DNA of 64,000 bases from Pseudeuparius sepicola (lineage: Eukaryota; Arthropoda; Insecta; Coleoptera; Anthribidae), in contig OY987301.1 of the NCBI GenBank assembly GCA_963920635.1, positions 46,041,820 to 46,105,819 on the forward strand, read 5' to 3'. This document shows, in pieces, positions 11,111 through 23,877 of the stretch. Every line of letters begins with the position of its first letter. Positions within the stretch are counted from its first letter, which is position 1. The notes under the pieces were generated by a model. It saw only the letters and a program-made list of their open reading frames with translations, did no database searches and was not told where the DNA came from. The position numbers were made by a program, and so were the translations under genes.

Positions 11111-13210
11111 GGCTGCTGCACTCAGGGTTGGCTCCCATAGGTCTCCACAAAAATAGCTTTCTCGTAATTTGTTCCTATTTCTCTTATTTTTGTCCTAATT
11201 TGTCTTTATTTACTGGACCAGTTTTAATCCCCTTCCAGTGATGATCACACGACCTACATTTCTATTAAAAAAAAAAGTCGATTTTATAGGTATAGGTACG
11301 TGCTTGTATTTACCTAATAGTGATATACAGGAGTATAGTTTCTAGATATACCTACTGGTCCTACTGCCTTATTTTTGGATAATATTTTTATCTCGAAAAA
11401 ATACTGAGATAACCCTACAAGTATAGTCAAAATAATATAATGAATAACTCTGTACTAACCAATAACGCCATCTAGCGGAATTGGTTTTCAATTACAAAGC
11501 TTCATGCCGTAAAACAAAATAGACGGTGATTTTCTCTATCACAAAGCCGGAATATAATTTTAAACCTTAATATAACAGTGACACATAATACTGAATGTAA
11601 TAAGAGCGTTATTGGAAAAGTAAATCTCGGCCATGATCACGCGCGTGGCTGCATGTCATAATAAAAATAGAATTCTAATAAAAATCTGCATGATTGTGAC
11701 ACTAGGGAAGAGGATTGTAATTCTATAGTATCAGATATTAGAAGATGTAATCTAACAAAAATATCAAAATATATATGCACGAATTATATTTAGAGAGATA
11801 ATTTAACAACTGCATATATTTTTATTTTTCTGTGATTTGATTTATTTTTTTTAAAGTCACCCTATCGATGCTTAAAGTTTGGAGGTTTAAAAGGGGACAC
11901 CTTGTATATTATACTTTTGCTAGATTACCCTGTATTCATCATAACTAGACACCGGATAATATCTCCTACAAACAATTTTTCATAACAAGTAATATTTTTG
12001 AATCGTCCATTACATTGGTAGCTGCTTAAATACGTAGTTTTTTAGAATCTACGGGAAACGTTATTGTACATTACAAAGTAAAAAATTCACATGTATTATT
12101 AAGGACCGGTTTCCATGCTAGGAAAGTTGTTATTAAATGATTTAAAACACAATTGTTCCACTTACGAGACTGATGTCAGCGCGGCCATTATTGTAACCGG
12201 GTATACATTGTGCCATTGTACTACGATCTATCGTTTATAGCATGTAGCTGAATGAGAATAATATTAAATTTCAATTTATGTCAGTAGATTGGTGAAACAG
12301 TATTTTAAATATTATAGTAGGCTATCTATAGGTAGAGGAGTGCAATTAAATTTTGAAAAGTAAAAACACTAAGGAAGCGGCAATATAGTGTTGCTTACAA
12401 TAGAGTTAACAACTGCAAAATCAGTGAGCACGAATTCTAATTAGAATTACAGTTAATGTACCATTTGGCAATCTACGATTTAGAATAAGTTTCTTCGATA
12501 TAAATAACATTATAATTATTATTCACCTTAATATATCTCTGGGGATTCGACCGTTACACTGACATTTCACTATTTAGAATGGCAGGCGGCAGCTGTTGAT
12601 GGCTTCTATAGCGATCATCATTAATTTAATTTAGTTTCCAGTTTTATTAATTGCTCTTCGAGTTGATGAACTCAGAATATAGTCCACATTTTTATTGGGC
12701 TCTTCGCTCTTCAGTTTTTTATGCAAAACTGGAAAAATACTTAATGACATTAGCAGATGCTCCCTAATCTCATTTCGCAGAAATAATAACGCAGTTGGAT
12801 CCAAAAGCAGATATTAGACTGATATTGATGATAATTGTGTGGTGTTTTGAATTTAGCTTTAATGCGCACCTAAAATAAATATAACCTATATGAAAATGTT
12901 CAGTTACCTATTAGCTATTACTCGCTGGTATGGGTCATATTAATAATAATAATTCTCACCCTCACAATACTCCAGAAGCAACTGAATGCTTGTGCGGGGA
13001 AGGGACAATTACTATTATTTTGTCTTTGCGACTAGGGCCGACTTTTAACGTTAGTACTAGGATAGCATTCGCTCAAGTGCTACGGAAAACTCTAGAAAAC
13101 CAAAGTAATCCCTGTAAGTATAGGACAATAATTAGTAAGTCACACAGATAAAGCTATTAATGAGCAATACCGTGAATCCATATTTTTGTCCAGCGCTCTT
13201 TACAATCAGC
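11111..13210. other. Non-coding DNA with one-sided element ends
   Basis: About 11150-11215 repeats sequence from 6660-6720. Near 11890-11920 a minus-strand ACAAGGTGTCCCCTTTTAAA looks like a mariner-type end without a partner. The rest is AT-rich with no supported gene. Confidence 0.35.
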
Positions 13211-13214
13211 GGTG

Positions 13215-13330
13215 GTTTTCTATAAAGACATAGTCTGCCTCGACCTCGATTCGAACCAAAATTTATCGAAGGCAGAAAAACATGCAGTCTAAATAGTTAG
13301 CAATGCTCCGAACATCGCCACCGTATTTCT
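13215..13330 (-). repeat. Possible tRNA-derived fragment
   Basis: Minus-strand GGTTCGAATCGAGG resembles a pol III B box, preceded at about 85 bases by GGCGATGTTCGGAGCATTGC, a weak A-box candidate. No cloverleaf was found and no second copy is in the window. Confidence 0.2.
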
Positions 13331-13559
13331 TCCGTAGAATGAAGGATCCAGTAACTAGATGCAGGCTAATTTACCCGTAAGCGAATACATTCCGCTATCC
13401 ATAGTGAGAGTCGGATAGCTTCTTACTATACTAAATTTCTGAAATGCGGTTAGGCAAATTATTGTAGAACTGTATTGACCGAAAACTTAAACCAAATATA
13501 AACTCGATATTTCAAAGACACTAATTTTCTAGATGAAATATAGAAAATACTCAATATAC

Positions 13560-14110
13560 AACCCAAAAAATTGCAATATCTCGGAATTTTACAAGAGTGT
13601 GAGAAGTGAGAAAATTATCTATGAACATTGTACCAAAAATTGTTGGCTTTAAAAATGGAACCTAGAAGCTATTGAGTTCGACAAAATTTGCACTCTATTT
13701 CAAGAAAACCGATGTTGTTTTCCCCAATTTCTATTTAACAGTTTTTCTTTATTTTGAATGTGTAATAATTATACTGCGAAATTTGAAAGAGCTGAGCTAG
13801 GCGTTAATTTTCTTTTTCTAATTTTGGAGTGGACAGGTGTTTTGGGACACATTTAAACGCAAACGGTTAATTTTATCGATATGAAACAAGAGTACCATTC
13901 GTTGCAGAATGAAAAAATGCAGTAAAATTATAACCCAACAAGATAAAAAAAGATGAGCCAAAAAAAGTAAAGAGTAAATAAAATAAATAATAAAAAGCAT
14001 CATCCACAAACAGTGCATAGTGCAAGTGAGATATGTAGAAATTGACATCTTCAACTGATTATCCATCCTAAAAAACACATCCGTGCCAAATTTAAGTTCA
14101 GAAGCATGAT
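13560..14110 (-). repeat. Diverged relative of the 54664-55381 MITE
   Basis: Several blocks match the interior of the 54.7-kb MITE, among them ATTTCAAGAAAACC, ACGCAAACGGTT, ATGAAACAAG and GTAGAAATTGACA, partly in opposite orientation. The terminal repeats are not preserved. Open frames of about 100 codons here follow the repeat and carry no recognisable domain. Confidence 0.45.
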
Positions 14111-15143
14111 TATTTTGGAAGACATAGCCAGAATTCAAATAAAAAACTTCAACTTCTCTTAAACGAACATTTTTGTATAAGCCATAGTGGCCTCAATAGT
14201 CAATAGTCATATTTTGATCCCCGTATCATCTCGGGTTTCAGGATTTCCCATTCCCTCGTATAAAATCAAGTTATTGATAAATAATAATGTACTTTTTTAT
14301 TTAACTTGAGAGGAGTATTTAAAAATCTAAATAAAAGTTCCCATAAGAAAAGCCTCGATCTGTGATTAACTGTGTAGGTAGATATAAAAATCCCGTGCAG
14401 TATTCCCGTGAACGCAGTGTACCTGTACTTGTGTGTACTTTGCAAGAACACTGCCAACTGATTTTTTTTGTCGGCGTTCCCCCCTTCATGCAGCGCACCC
14501 AGTTCATCCATTATTGTCAAATGGCCACATTTGCCTTCCCTTTGTTTGAAAGTTCCTCCATTTTTGATAAACACGTAATAAAACCCCGGGCAACTCTTGT
14601 TTTAGGAGAGCTGCTGCGCCGTGAGCAAGGTAGGATATAATGTAACATGTAGCGAGCATTATGGCGTCATAACTATTCAAGTTTGTAGGTCCATAAAACC
14701 GGCTTTATGCCCCTTTTACATATTTACTACCCCTTATTTAATTCCTATATTCTTATCATTTTATGGAGTACTATAACTAAACATAGTAGGTAATATTGGA
14801 TTGTTTACTATCTATTACTTTATCGTAAAATTAAAAATAAGTCATAATAGTGTCGAAATGTTATACTCGTCGTAAAGCCTTGTTATGGCTGCGCCGAGCT
14901 AGAACAACATAATAAACTAAATGCATTTTTTGTTTGGAAATGTAAGTATTCCATAAAAATCATGGGGAACTGCCCTGACCCATTTCCCAGGCTAGTTTAA
15001 TCATAGTTCATCATGCATAAAAGTTTCTTGGACATTCTCTTCCAAATTGCAAATACTTTTCTAAGATTATTTTTCAGAATCCTCAATGACCAAATCCCGT
15101 CTTCAACATTTTGCTACCCATTTGGTATTGTAAATATACCTTA
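14111..15143. other. Non-coding or unrecognised DNA
   Basis: A 102-codon minus-strand frame (14266-14574) overlaps a plus-strand one; neither has a recognisable motif or convincing splice context, so no gene is called. The remainder is AT-rich. Confidence 0.35.
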
Positions 15144-15145
15144 TA

Positions 15146-16639
15146 CGAGTGAGTTTTTTTCGATGATCACTATGGGGATCTCGGAAACTAGCAGAGCTAG
15201 AACAAAGGTTAAATGGGGAAAGAATTGCAGTTTTGAATGCTCAATCTAATGCCCCTTTTGGATTTTTAAAAAAGTTCATCGTTCACTAGATATTTTGAAA
15301 AGAGTGATTTTTTGCTATTTCATCAGATCTCTGTCGCCCCGTTATTTCTGATTATACAGAAAAACAGTAGAGAAAAAATTTTTAGATAATTTTGAGCTTA
15401 ATAAGATAATCTAATCAATTTTTTTTATGTTGTTTGTGATTTTTGAGATATGACATAAACTTGTGTTTTTTTAAACGTAAAACATAGTTGGCTGTGGCCT
15501 TATCAAATCGGCCATTTTTTGAGCTTTCCAAATATATAATACTCGGCATAGTTATTATAAAAAATAAAAGAGCTATAGCTAATTTTCTGATTTTTTAAAA
15601 CTTTTCAAATAGTCGGCCGCATGGAATATTTTCATAATTACGTTCTATTTTATAATTAGACATACTTCAAACTTTCTAATATTATTTTGTTTTTAGCTGG
15701 TATCAAAATTTAACAAAATAAAACAAAATTTAAAAAACTCAAATTCAAATTATTATTATTTTAAAAGGTCACCTTTTAAAATAAAAAAGGTATTCAAACA
15801 ATCCACCATTATTATTTATGCAAATATTGCATCTCTTTAAAACTTAATTTGTCTCCTTTCTTAGAGAGCGCCTGTCCATACTGGCAATTGCTTCTATAAC
15901 AGCTGCTCTTAATTCAACAATTGTCTCATACTTTATTTTGTACTGTTTCCCACAAAAAGAAATCCAAAACAGACATGATCTAGGTAATTCCTTACGGGCA
16001 AATAATTATGTGGTGGAGGTCCATCATGATAATTTTTGTTTTATTTTGTTACATTTTGTTACCAGCTAAAAATAAAATATTTGAGAGTTTGAAGTATGAC
16101 TTATTATAAAATAGAACGAAAGCCTTGTTTTCTGAACTTGAAATTATGAGAACATTCCATGGCTGACTATGTGAAAATTAAAAAAAAAAATCAGAAAATT
16201 AGCCACAGCTCTTTTATTTTTTATAATAACTATGCCAAGTATTATATCTTTGGAAAGCCCAAAAAATGGCCGATTTGATAAGGCCACAGCCAACTATGAT
16301 TTACGTTTAAGAAAACACAAGTTTATGTCATATTTTAAAAATCACAAACAACATAAAAATTTTTATTAGGTAGATTATCTTATTAAGCACAAAATTATCT
16401 ACAATTTTTGTCTCTACAATTTTTTTGTATAATCAGAAATAAGGGAGCTACAGAGATCTGATGAAATAGCAAAAAATCACTCTTTTCAAAATATCTAGTG
16501 AGCCATGAACTTCTTTAAAAATCCAAAAGGGCCATTAGATTGAGCATTCAAAACCGCAATTCTTTCCCTATTTAACCTTTGTTCTAGCTCTGCTAGTTTC
16601 CGAGATCCCCATACTGGTCATCGAAAAAAACTCACCCTG
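15146..16639 (-). mobile_element. Mariner-like relic with long inverted repeats
   Basis: The right end reads, inverted, CAGGGTGAGTTTTTTTCGAT and the left end CGAGTGAGTTTTTTTCGAT; both continue as CGGAAACTAGCAGAGCTAGA and stay similar for more than 500 bp. TA flanks both ends (15144-15145, 16640-16641). The central 400 bp hold minus-strand transposase remnants. Long arms plus an internal deletion make it a nearly full foldback, like the intact element at 42265-44921 but a different subfamily. Confidence 0.85.
15790..16033 (-). pseudogene. Mariner transposase remnant (C-terminal part)
   Basis: Minus-strand translation gives YHDGPPPHNYLPVRNYLDHV, which aligns with LDGCPAHFHRNVRNWL around the second catalytic D of the transposase at 43176, then a deletion, DFFLWETVQNKV matching the DFFVWGFLKEQV block after the third D, and in another frame YETIVELRAAVIEAIASMDR. 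The deletion, frameshift and loss of the N-terminal half mean it is non-functional. Confidence 0.75.
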
Positions 16640-16641
16640 TA

Positions 16642-17908
16642 TATACAGAATGTCTATTGATGGAGGGCGACTTGGAAATATTATGTTGAAATATATGTTT
16701 AATTGAAAAAATGCCGTGTTCGAAAGTTTGGTTAATTAAACTACAATTACCTAATTAAATTAAGTGCTTAATTAAATTTTAATTTTAAATTTAAAGTGTT
16801 TGTATACTTACTATTTATGTTCATGAATTATTAAATATATATACCGATAAAGTAATAAGTAATTTCAGTTTACTTAACCGTTATTTATAATTTTAGTTTA
16901 TTTAATCGAACTTTCTAAACATTTTGCCAAGTCTTCTAAATTTTAATTTTTTTATCAAAAAAAATATAAACAGGCTAGCGCAAGAGATATATATTATGTA
17001 GTGCTTGTGACAGGTAGGTATATCAAATTCAGGAAATTAATAGTTCTTCAGCCAATAATTTATTAGTACCTATAACTTCTTTTTAATAAACTAAGTAATC
17101 GATGTGACATCTGAGTAACATAGGCCAGGTATATTGTTATAATCGAGTTAACTTAGGGATCCCTACGAGGACTCCAATAATGTAACCCAAAGTGAAAAAA
17201 ATCTACAAATGTTTACCTGTGCGAAGCCGGGAAGGGCTGCTAGTTTTAATTAATTCTTGTGATATATCGATTCAAACTCCATAAAAGTAGGTAAGTGCTA
17301 AGAGGGCACCCACTAAACCGCGGCATTTTTCCAAATTATAATAGAGTATTCAGCAATCAGTTTATCCCGCAGATTTCATGTTTCGGTAGTTTTCGGGTTT
17401 TTCAAAAATATTTCAGAAAGAAGGCCACGGATCACGCATCTCGTATATGTCATTATACAAAGCTATCCAATTAAAAAGGACTTCAAGTTAACTGCATATT
17501 TGTCAAGATATTTCTAAGTGGCTCTCCGTCAATTCAAGGGCGAGATCCGTCAGAGAGAGAATCGCTCTAGTCAAAGATCTAGTTCAATAAAATTTGAAAT
17601 TGAAAATGAAATAGGTAATCAACAATTGTTTTATTGTAGTAACGAGAGGAGATTTTTTACAAAATATATTGCATATTTATCGAAATGTTTTTGTTGTTTT
17701 TTTGATAATATTTTACAAGGAAGAAAACAAAACAACTTTACAAACTGTTTGTGTATATAAAATATATAGTGTATCTCCAACGCATATGGATATCACGATA
17801 TTTTCGTTACTTTTATCTATTTTGTTGATTTAAAACATACTCAAAATATTATGTGTTCTCGAAAAGTGAGAAATATAAAACTATTTTGAGGTTAGTTCCA
17901 CTTCCACT
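16642..17908. other. AT-rich non-coding DNA
   Basis: No supported element or exon. An 80-codon plus frame at 17518 is low-complexity downstream and has no recognisable motif. Confidence 0.35.
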
Positions 17909-18297
17909 TAGGGATGGGCAAATTTCACTTTTCCAGGGAAAGTGAAATTTCACTTTGAAATTTTCGCGAAATATTTGAAACTTTCAATGTGATGTTGAAA
18001 TTTATGAAATTTAAAGAAAGTTTCACGTGAAAATTTCGCAATAATTTCCTATAGAAAGTTTCGCGAAACTTTCGAAATTTATGAAATTTAAAGAAATTTT
18101 CGCGAAATATTTGAAACTTTCAATGTGATGTTGAAATTTATGAAATTTAAAGAAAGTTTCACGTGAAAATTTCACAATAATTTCCTATAGAAATTTTCGC
18201 GGAACTTTGAAATATTTGAAACTTTCAATGTGATGTTGAAATTTAAAGAAAGTTTCACGTGAAAATTTCGCAATCATTTCCTATAAACAGTCCCCAC

Positions 18298-19167
18298 TAG
18301 GGCTGTTCGATCTCCGAATTTCAGTATCGGAAATCGATACTGAAAAAATATCGATAAAATCGATAAATCGATTTTATCGATATAATCGATCTTATCGATA
18401 AAATCGATCTTATCGATATAATCGATCTTATCGATATAATCGATCTTATCGATAAAATCGATCTTACCGATAAAATCGATCTTATAGATCTTATCGATAA
18501 AATCGATCTTATCGATACAATCGATCTTATCGATAAAATCGATCTTATCGATATAATCGATCTTATCGATCTTATCGATATAATCGATCTTGTCGATAAA
18601 ATCGATCTTATCGATCATATTGATAAAATCGATCTTATCGATATAATTAATCTTATTGATAAAATCGATATAATAAATTTTATTTAAGAAGTTAGACAAA
18701 AAAAGGCCGATAGGCTTTCTGCGGGCACGGTCTGGACGCAATGGGTGCAGCAATTTCCTTTATTCCTATCAAAAGATAGATATAATTGGAAAGATCGGTA
18801 AAATCAAAAATATCGATAAAATCGAAAAGATCGATAAAATCGAAAAGATCGGTAAAATCGAAAAGATCGATAAAATCGAAAAGATCGATAAAATCGAAAA
18901 GATCGATAAAATCGAAAAGATCGATAAAATCGAAAATATCGATAAAATCGAAAAGATCGATAAAATCGAAAAGATCGATAAAATCGAAAAGATCGATAAA
19001 ATCGAAAAGATCGATAAAATCGAAAAGATCGATAAAATCGGAAAGATCGAAAATATCGATAAAATCGATAATATCGATATTTCGATTTATCTAAATTGAA
19101 TATCGAGTATCGATAAAATCGATAGTATCGATACTTTCGATTTTATCGATATTTTGTCTCAGGCCTA
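18298..19167. mobile_element. Inner hAT MITE made of ATCGAT-rich 18-mers
   Basis: TAGGGCTGTTCGAT at the left and TCTCAGGCCTA at the right are flanked by identical GTCCCCAC (18290-18297 and 19168-19175). Nearly the whole interior is two tandem arrays: left half around CGATCTTATCGATAAAAT, right half around CGAAAAGATCGATAAAAT. Open frames across it encode only IDKIDFIDKI-like or KRSIKSK-like periodic peptides and are by-products of the repeat, not genes. Confidence 0.85.
18345..19155. repeat. Two 18-bp minisatellite arrays
   Basis: About 300 bp of CGATCTTATCGATAAAAT-type units is followed, after roughly 120 bp of spacer, by about 270 bp of CGAAAAGATCGATAAAAT units and a short mixed tail. Both share ATCGATAAAAT. 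The right array is very regular, suggesting recent homogenisation. Confidence 0.9.
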
Positions 19168-19826
19168 GTCCCCACCCAAGCCCAAAAATTATGTATGTGT
19201 ATGAAGTAGCATAGGTATAGGGTTTCCCAGATAGAGATAGTAGTAGTTAGTACTAGTATTTTTATTAATCACAAAACATACAGAGTATAGGTGACAAGTC
19301 AGTGAAGACGTTATGTTACGCTCGATTATCTCAGCAATTTCTAGGCTAAGTTGATGGTTCAAAACTAAACTTGTGTAGTTTTTCCAAGAAACCGAATGCA
19401 GTAAAGAAAAACAATCGAGCAAAAAATATAAATTTTGACCAAAAAACTATTTTTTGAAAAAAATCAAAATGGTGGATTACAGTGGTTTTTGTTATAAATC
19501 ATTAGTGGAAAAAAAATTATATGTTTATTTTGTTATATGTTATATCACTTCCCGTTTAACAGCCGGCGCGGGCGCATCCAAATTAAATGAAGGGATGGTC
19601 GCCTGCCGCATATGTTTTCGCGAAACTTTAATGAAATATATGAGAAATTTTCTCGTTTTTAAGGAAATTTCTGAGAAAGTTTCGCGAAATTTATGAAGTG
19701 AAACTTTCCCTTGAGACTTTCGAAAATTTCACTGAAATTTCACTTCATGGGATCAGCGAAATATTTCACTTTTGAAAGTTTCAAATGTGAAAATTTCAAA
19801 TGAAACTTTCAAACGGCACAACTCTA

Positions 19827-21205
19827 CTTCCACTACTATTGTGTGCAGTTATGAATTTAACGACTTGTAGTGGGTGATTTGTCCTAAACTTCATAGGGGA
19901 AATGATTTTACGTTTCTGAATGCTTTTGCATACATCTAGGTGCACCTATGTGTGGTTTCTCAACGCGCTTCTGAATGGCACGCTCAAGTCAAATGTGAAC
20001 GGAGGTTGCCCCCCAAAAGGGGCATTCCTACTAAAATCTCTCCTCGATGATGGCACAGACCCATATATGCCTTGTTTTCCAGTTAAATATTGCCCTAAAA
20101 CCGAGATGAATAATGCGTACCTATAGTTATTTTACTAGGTATAGTGGTACGGACCAGCTATTTGTTGTTTTGCTTTTGGGATGAAGCTGGACAATCACAG
20201 AGATTGTTTTATCAACGATACTATCATTATTTTATGGTCCTCCATTTATCAGTGGTTATTGAAATTCCAAATGCTCCTGTAGGGGACGTCTAGGTATTTC
20301 GTCCTGAAATAGTGGCGTAAAACATATCATCCTTCGAACTTGGCTCTCCGGCTAGCTCGCCTCTGCGACTTTGCAAAACAACGTTTAATAAATCTCGCCC
20401 GACAAAAACATTTATGTCCTAATATATTACGGTCGCCGCGGCCGTTTTCTACAGAAAAGACAAACAGTCATCCATATTCTACATCATATAAAGGAAATGT
20501 TTGTCGGCCGCTGATTGTGTTAGTTCGCTCGTGGAGAATTTAAAAAGTTCGAGAGTAATGGGGCAGTGAAAAAGTGGCGAATTTTCGAACAATGAGACTC
20601 GTAGAAGAGGAAAAATAAATCGCAGTTATATACGGAGTAATGCAATACTACCGGAAGGTTCTAAAGTTGTCAGTAGCATATTGTAGATTTAGTTACAAGT
20701 AAACTGTACCTAAATAAATATTGAAAGGTGGGAAATTTATAGAATTGTTTTCGGCTTGGTAAATATATTGAAAAACCGAGGCCACTTTTTAGAAACTGAA
20801 ATTCTGAATAACAGACCCGAATTAAAGGGAAATTGTCTCTTTGGATGACGATTTGGTATACCTACCAAGAGACGGCGGAGAAAATAGTTTTCGTTCAAAA
20901 ATTAAAGAAGCACAGTCCCGTGAACCTAATATACTAGAAAACAAATTAATTCGTGATGTCATATAGAGCCAAATACTAAAGAAAGTTATACCTAGTTTAT
21001 CTACACCAAGAAGCTATTCGAATCTAATTTTGAAATTATTGTACTTTCTGAAACATTTAAGATATGGAACATAAATATGTACAATATGTGGTGGGACACA
21101 AACAAATATACAATGAAGGGACAGTAAATGCAAATGGTGGGACTGTTGTATATAAAAGGGATTTTTAGAATGCAACTATAAAATTTTAAGTATTGGTATA
21201 CACAC
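19827..21205. other. Non-coding DNA, partly CpG-richer
   Basis: Around 20335-20560 the composition is balanced, with several CG-containing words and no repeat signature; possibly conserved host regulatory DNA. No exon with good splice context was found. Confidence 0.35.
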
Positions 21206-21209
21206 ATAT

Positions 21210-22756
21210 ATTATATATATATATTATATAAGTGGCTCACTCAAAATATATCGGCTATTTTTTGACAGAATAAATCGGTGGCTGGTGCAATCGATAGCTC
21301 TTCCAAGCGGCCTCCTTTTGTCATGATGAAAGTTGCTGTCCATGGCCACCTACGAAGACTATGGCCAAAATAAAAAAAATCACAATTTTTTAACCGAGGT
21401 AACTTTTTATTTATAGAGGTACAAAAAAAGTTTAATATAAAAATTGTTTGCATCCACTGTGAGAATACAACTATTAGGTATATCAGTTTTGAAATATTAG
21501 ATATGACTAACTTTGGGCCCTCTTGGGATAAAAAAGTAAATTATTTTAAAAAAATTTTATTGACGCGTTTTTTATAAAGCAAAATATCCCATTTAATTTG
21601 ATATGTCACACTTGCCAGTTTGTTGTGCATAATTTGCTCTAAGAAATTTAGAAAACCTATTTGTAATATTTGTGACTCGCAGTCCACGAAACTAAATAAT
21701 CAATTATGACGCTAAATTAAAGTACCTAATCATGTAGGCTTTCAAATTTTGAAAATAAAGCGGTTTTCATGTACATTATGGAATGTCGAATAGCTAATCT
21801 AGAATTAATATTTTAAACAATAAAAAAACGCAAAACTCCTAGACTTTATTTTATGTTATGAAAATAAATAAAAAATACTTAATGTTTTCAATTTAACATA
21901 CTTAACAGGTAGATAATGCTATAACCATAATTATCCTAAAACGAAATAATAAAATGTTGTACCTGCTATTACAATACAATAAATGCTCAGTATTTACACC
22001 TACTTTTCACAACAAATAACACCGCACATTCTCAACATTTAACCTTTTCAGCATCTGCATTTCAGCTGCTGCATATTTCAATTATTCTGATTTTTACTAT
22101 TACACATTTTAAAGTAAATACAGAACAAACGGGCAAGTGTGACACTTCAAATTAAATGGGGCATTGTGCTTTACAAAACGCACATAATTAAATATTTTTA
22201 CAGTATTTACCCAGTATTTACACCTACTTTTCACAACAAATAACACCGCACATTCTCAACATTTAACCTTTTCAGCATCTGCATTTCAGCTGCTGCATAT
22301 TTCAATTATTCTGATTTTTACTATTACACATTTTAAAGTAAATACAGAACAAACGGGCAAGTGTGACACTTCAAATTAAATGGGGCATTGTGCTTTACAA
22401 AACACACATAATTAAATATTTTTACAGATAATTTAATTTTCGAGCCTAAGAGAGTGTAAATTTTACGGTAATCCAGACATCAAAATTAATGCCATACGTA
22501 AATTCTGTAGGTTCTTGCAAACAATTTTCATATTAAACTTTTTGCGATATTTAGAAAAATAAAAATGTTACAGCAGTTTAAAAATTTCCAATTTTTCCGA
22601 TTTTTCCATAGTTTTCGTAGATGTGCCATGTACAACAATTTTCATCATTACAAAAGAAGGCCGCCTGGAAGGGCTATCGATCGCACCCGCCAATAATTTT
22701 TTCTGTCAAAAAATAGCCGAGATATTTTGAGAGAGCCACTTATATAAGCCACCCTG
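21210..22756. mobile_element. Foldback MITE with mariner-type right end
   Basis: Read inverted, the right end is CAGGGTGGCTTATATAAGTG, then CTCAAAATATCTCGGCTATT, matching TAAGTGGCTCACTCAAAATA at the left. In the left arm the terminal CAGGGTGG has been replaced by a TA-rich run, so the left boundary is approximate. Arms continue through a GATCGATAGC..CTTCCA block and further in through CCCATTTAATTTGA and TGTCACACTTGCC. No transposase remnant was recognised. Confidence 0.75.
21988..22427. repeat. 224-bp tandem duplication
   Basis: CAGTATTTACACCTACTTTT starts a unit at 21988 and again at 22212. The two copies are almost identical (for example AAACGCACAT against AAACACACAT near their ends). It lies in the right part of the 21210-22756 foldback and has no counterpart in the left arm, so it arose after insertion or in one lineage of the element. 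Confidence 0.9.
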
Positions 22757-23843
22757 TATACACATATACCGCTGATGGACTCACTGCGCAGCGATTTTTG
22801 TTGCGGACTAAAAAGGGATGCACAACCCCGCAATTTCTATTTACCTATGCGGAGTTGGATTTTTGGACTGGCGAACTAGACGTCAAATAATTTACAAAGT
22901 GCCAAAAGAATTGCTTTGTTTTCGTGAATTTGTTTGTTTGGAAAATCCCCCGTTTCCTACAAATCCAATAAAAACCAATAAATAGACTCGATGAACAGGG
23001 GCAAGGTATGCTTTAGCATAGGTTAAAGGAGCCATAGATGGTCAGAAGAATTGTTGAAACCGCCCGAAAAAAATCCCGCTACACCAACTTTCAAACTTAA
23101 TTTTGGAGCGAAAACAAATTAAAACAGATAAATCGTAATGTCTTACTACAATCCTTAGGACTCGATACTAAGTTGAGGTATAGGTATTGTACTGTATTTC
23201 AACAATCACAGTCCAAATTAGTTGCCTTTATTGTTTAGCTTTCACAAATCACAAATAAACTTGTCAGATACTGTCACTGACCAAGAATATTCTATCAGCT
23301 CCAAAAATAGCACTAAAATCGTATTATAACCTTCAACTTCAACTAAGGCCCAATTCCCAGGGCTTATATATTCAAATGGAAGCCTGGGGACTACTCTAGA
23401 ATATTCCTGGTCAATGACAGATGCACAAATCATAAAGTTCTAGTATACTTCTAGAAACTTATGGAGGCTCTACAGGGAAAACAATGAAAACTAAAAGAAA
23501 ATGGGGCCCTGGGGGCCTCAGGCCAACAAAAATGTAACGGGAAATGCTTCCAAACTAATAAAAATTATAAAACTGTAAGTAGAATACCGAAACTTAAAAT
23601 TTGTTTGCCAAATCTTTGAGTAGGTTAGAAAACATTGCATTAAAAGCTGATATAACAACTTTAGAGGCACTTTTCGTTACAGTGCCCCCTCTAAAATGTG
23701 ACCGTCTCGATCATGTTATATAACTTTCATCTATTTTCTCATGGTATGGAGACAACCTGACGATATTTACTCTCCTCATCTTGGCTGTTTACAATCGCAA
23801 CTTTTCCTATGGATCGATTAATTATCAAGGAGCTGTATATGTC
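22757..23843. other. Non-coding DNA
   Basis: No supported gene or element. Composition is mildly less AT-rich than the neighbours. Confidence 0.35.
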
Positions 23844-23877
23844 CATAGAAGAATCTACTACGGTAGATTCTTCTATG
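23844..23877. repeat. Perfect 15-bp hairpin with 4-base loop
   Basis: CATAGAAGAATCTAC and GTAGATTCTTCTATG enclose TACG. Such a perfect stem in unique DNA may be a micro-MITE or a recent inverted duplication; no target duplication is obvious. Confidence 0.7.

Larger units (their letters stand above)
17909..19826. mobile_element. Outer hAT MITE of a nested pair
   Basis: The ends TAGGGATGGGC and GGCACAACTCTA are flanked by identical CTTCCACT (17901-17908 and 19827-19834), an 8-bp hAT-style duplication. Both subterminal regions are built from GAAATTTCAC, TTTCGCGAAA and GTGAAACTTTC motifs in alternating orientation, probably transposase-binding repeats. No transposase remnant was found. A second hAT MITE lies inside at 18298-19167. 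Confidence 0.8.

Noticed and set aside
14266..14574. 102-codon minus-strand frame
   Set aside because: No motif, an overlapping frame on the other strand, and no splice or promoter context.
18274..19094. Open frames of 159 and 102 codons on opposite strands
   Set aside because: They encode only periodic peptides dictated by 18-bp tandem repeats inside a hAT MITE.
18345..19155. CRISPR-like regular repeats
   Set aside because: The 18-mers are contiguous without unique spacers and lie in an insect-type genome; they are minisatellites.
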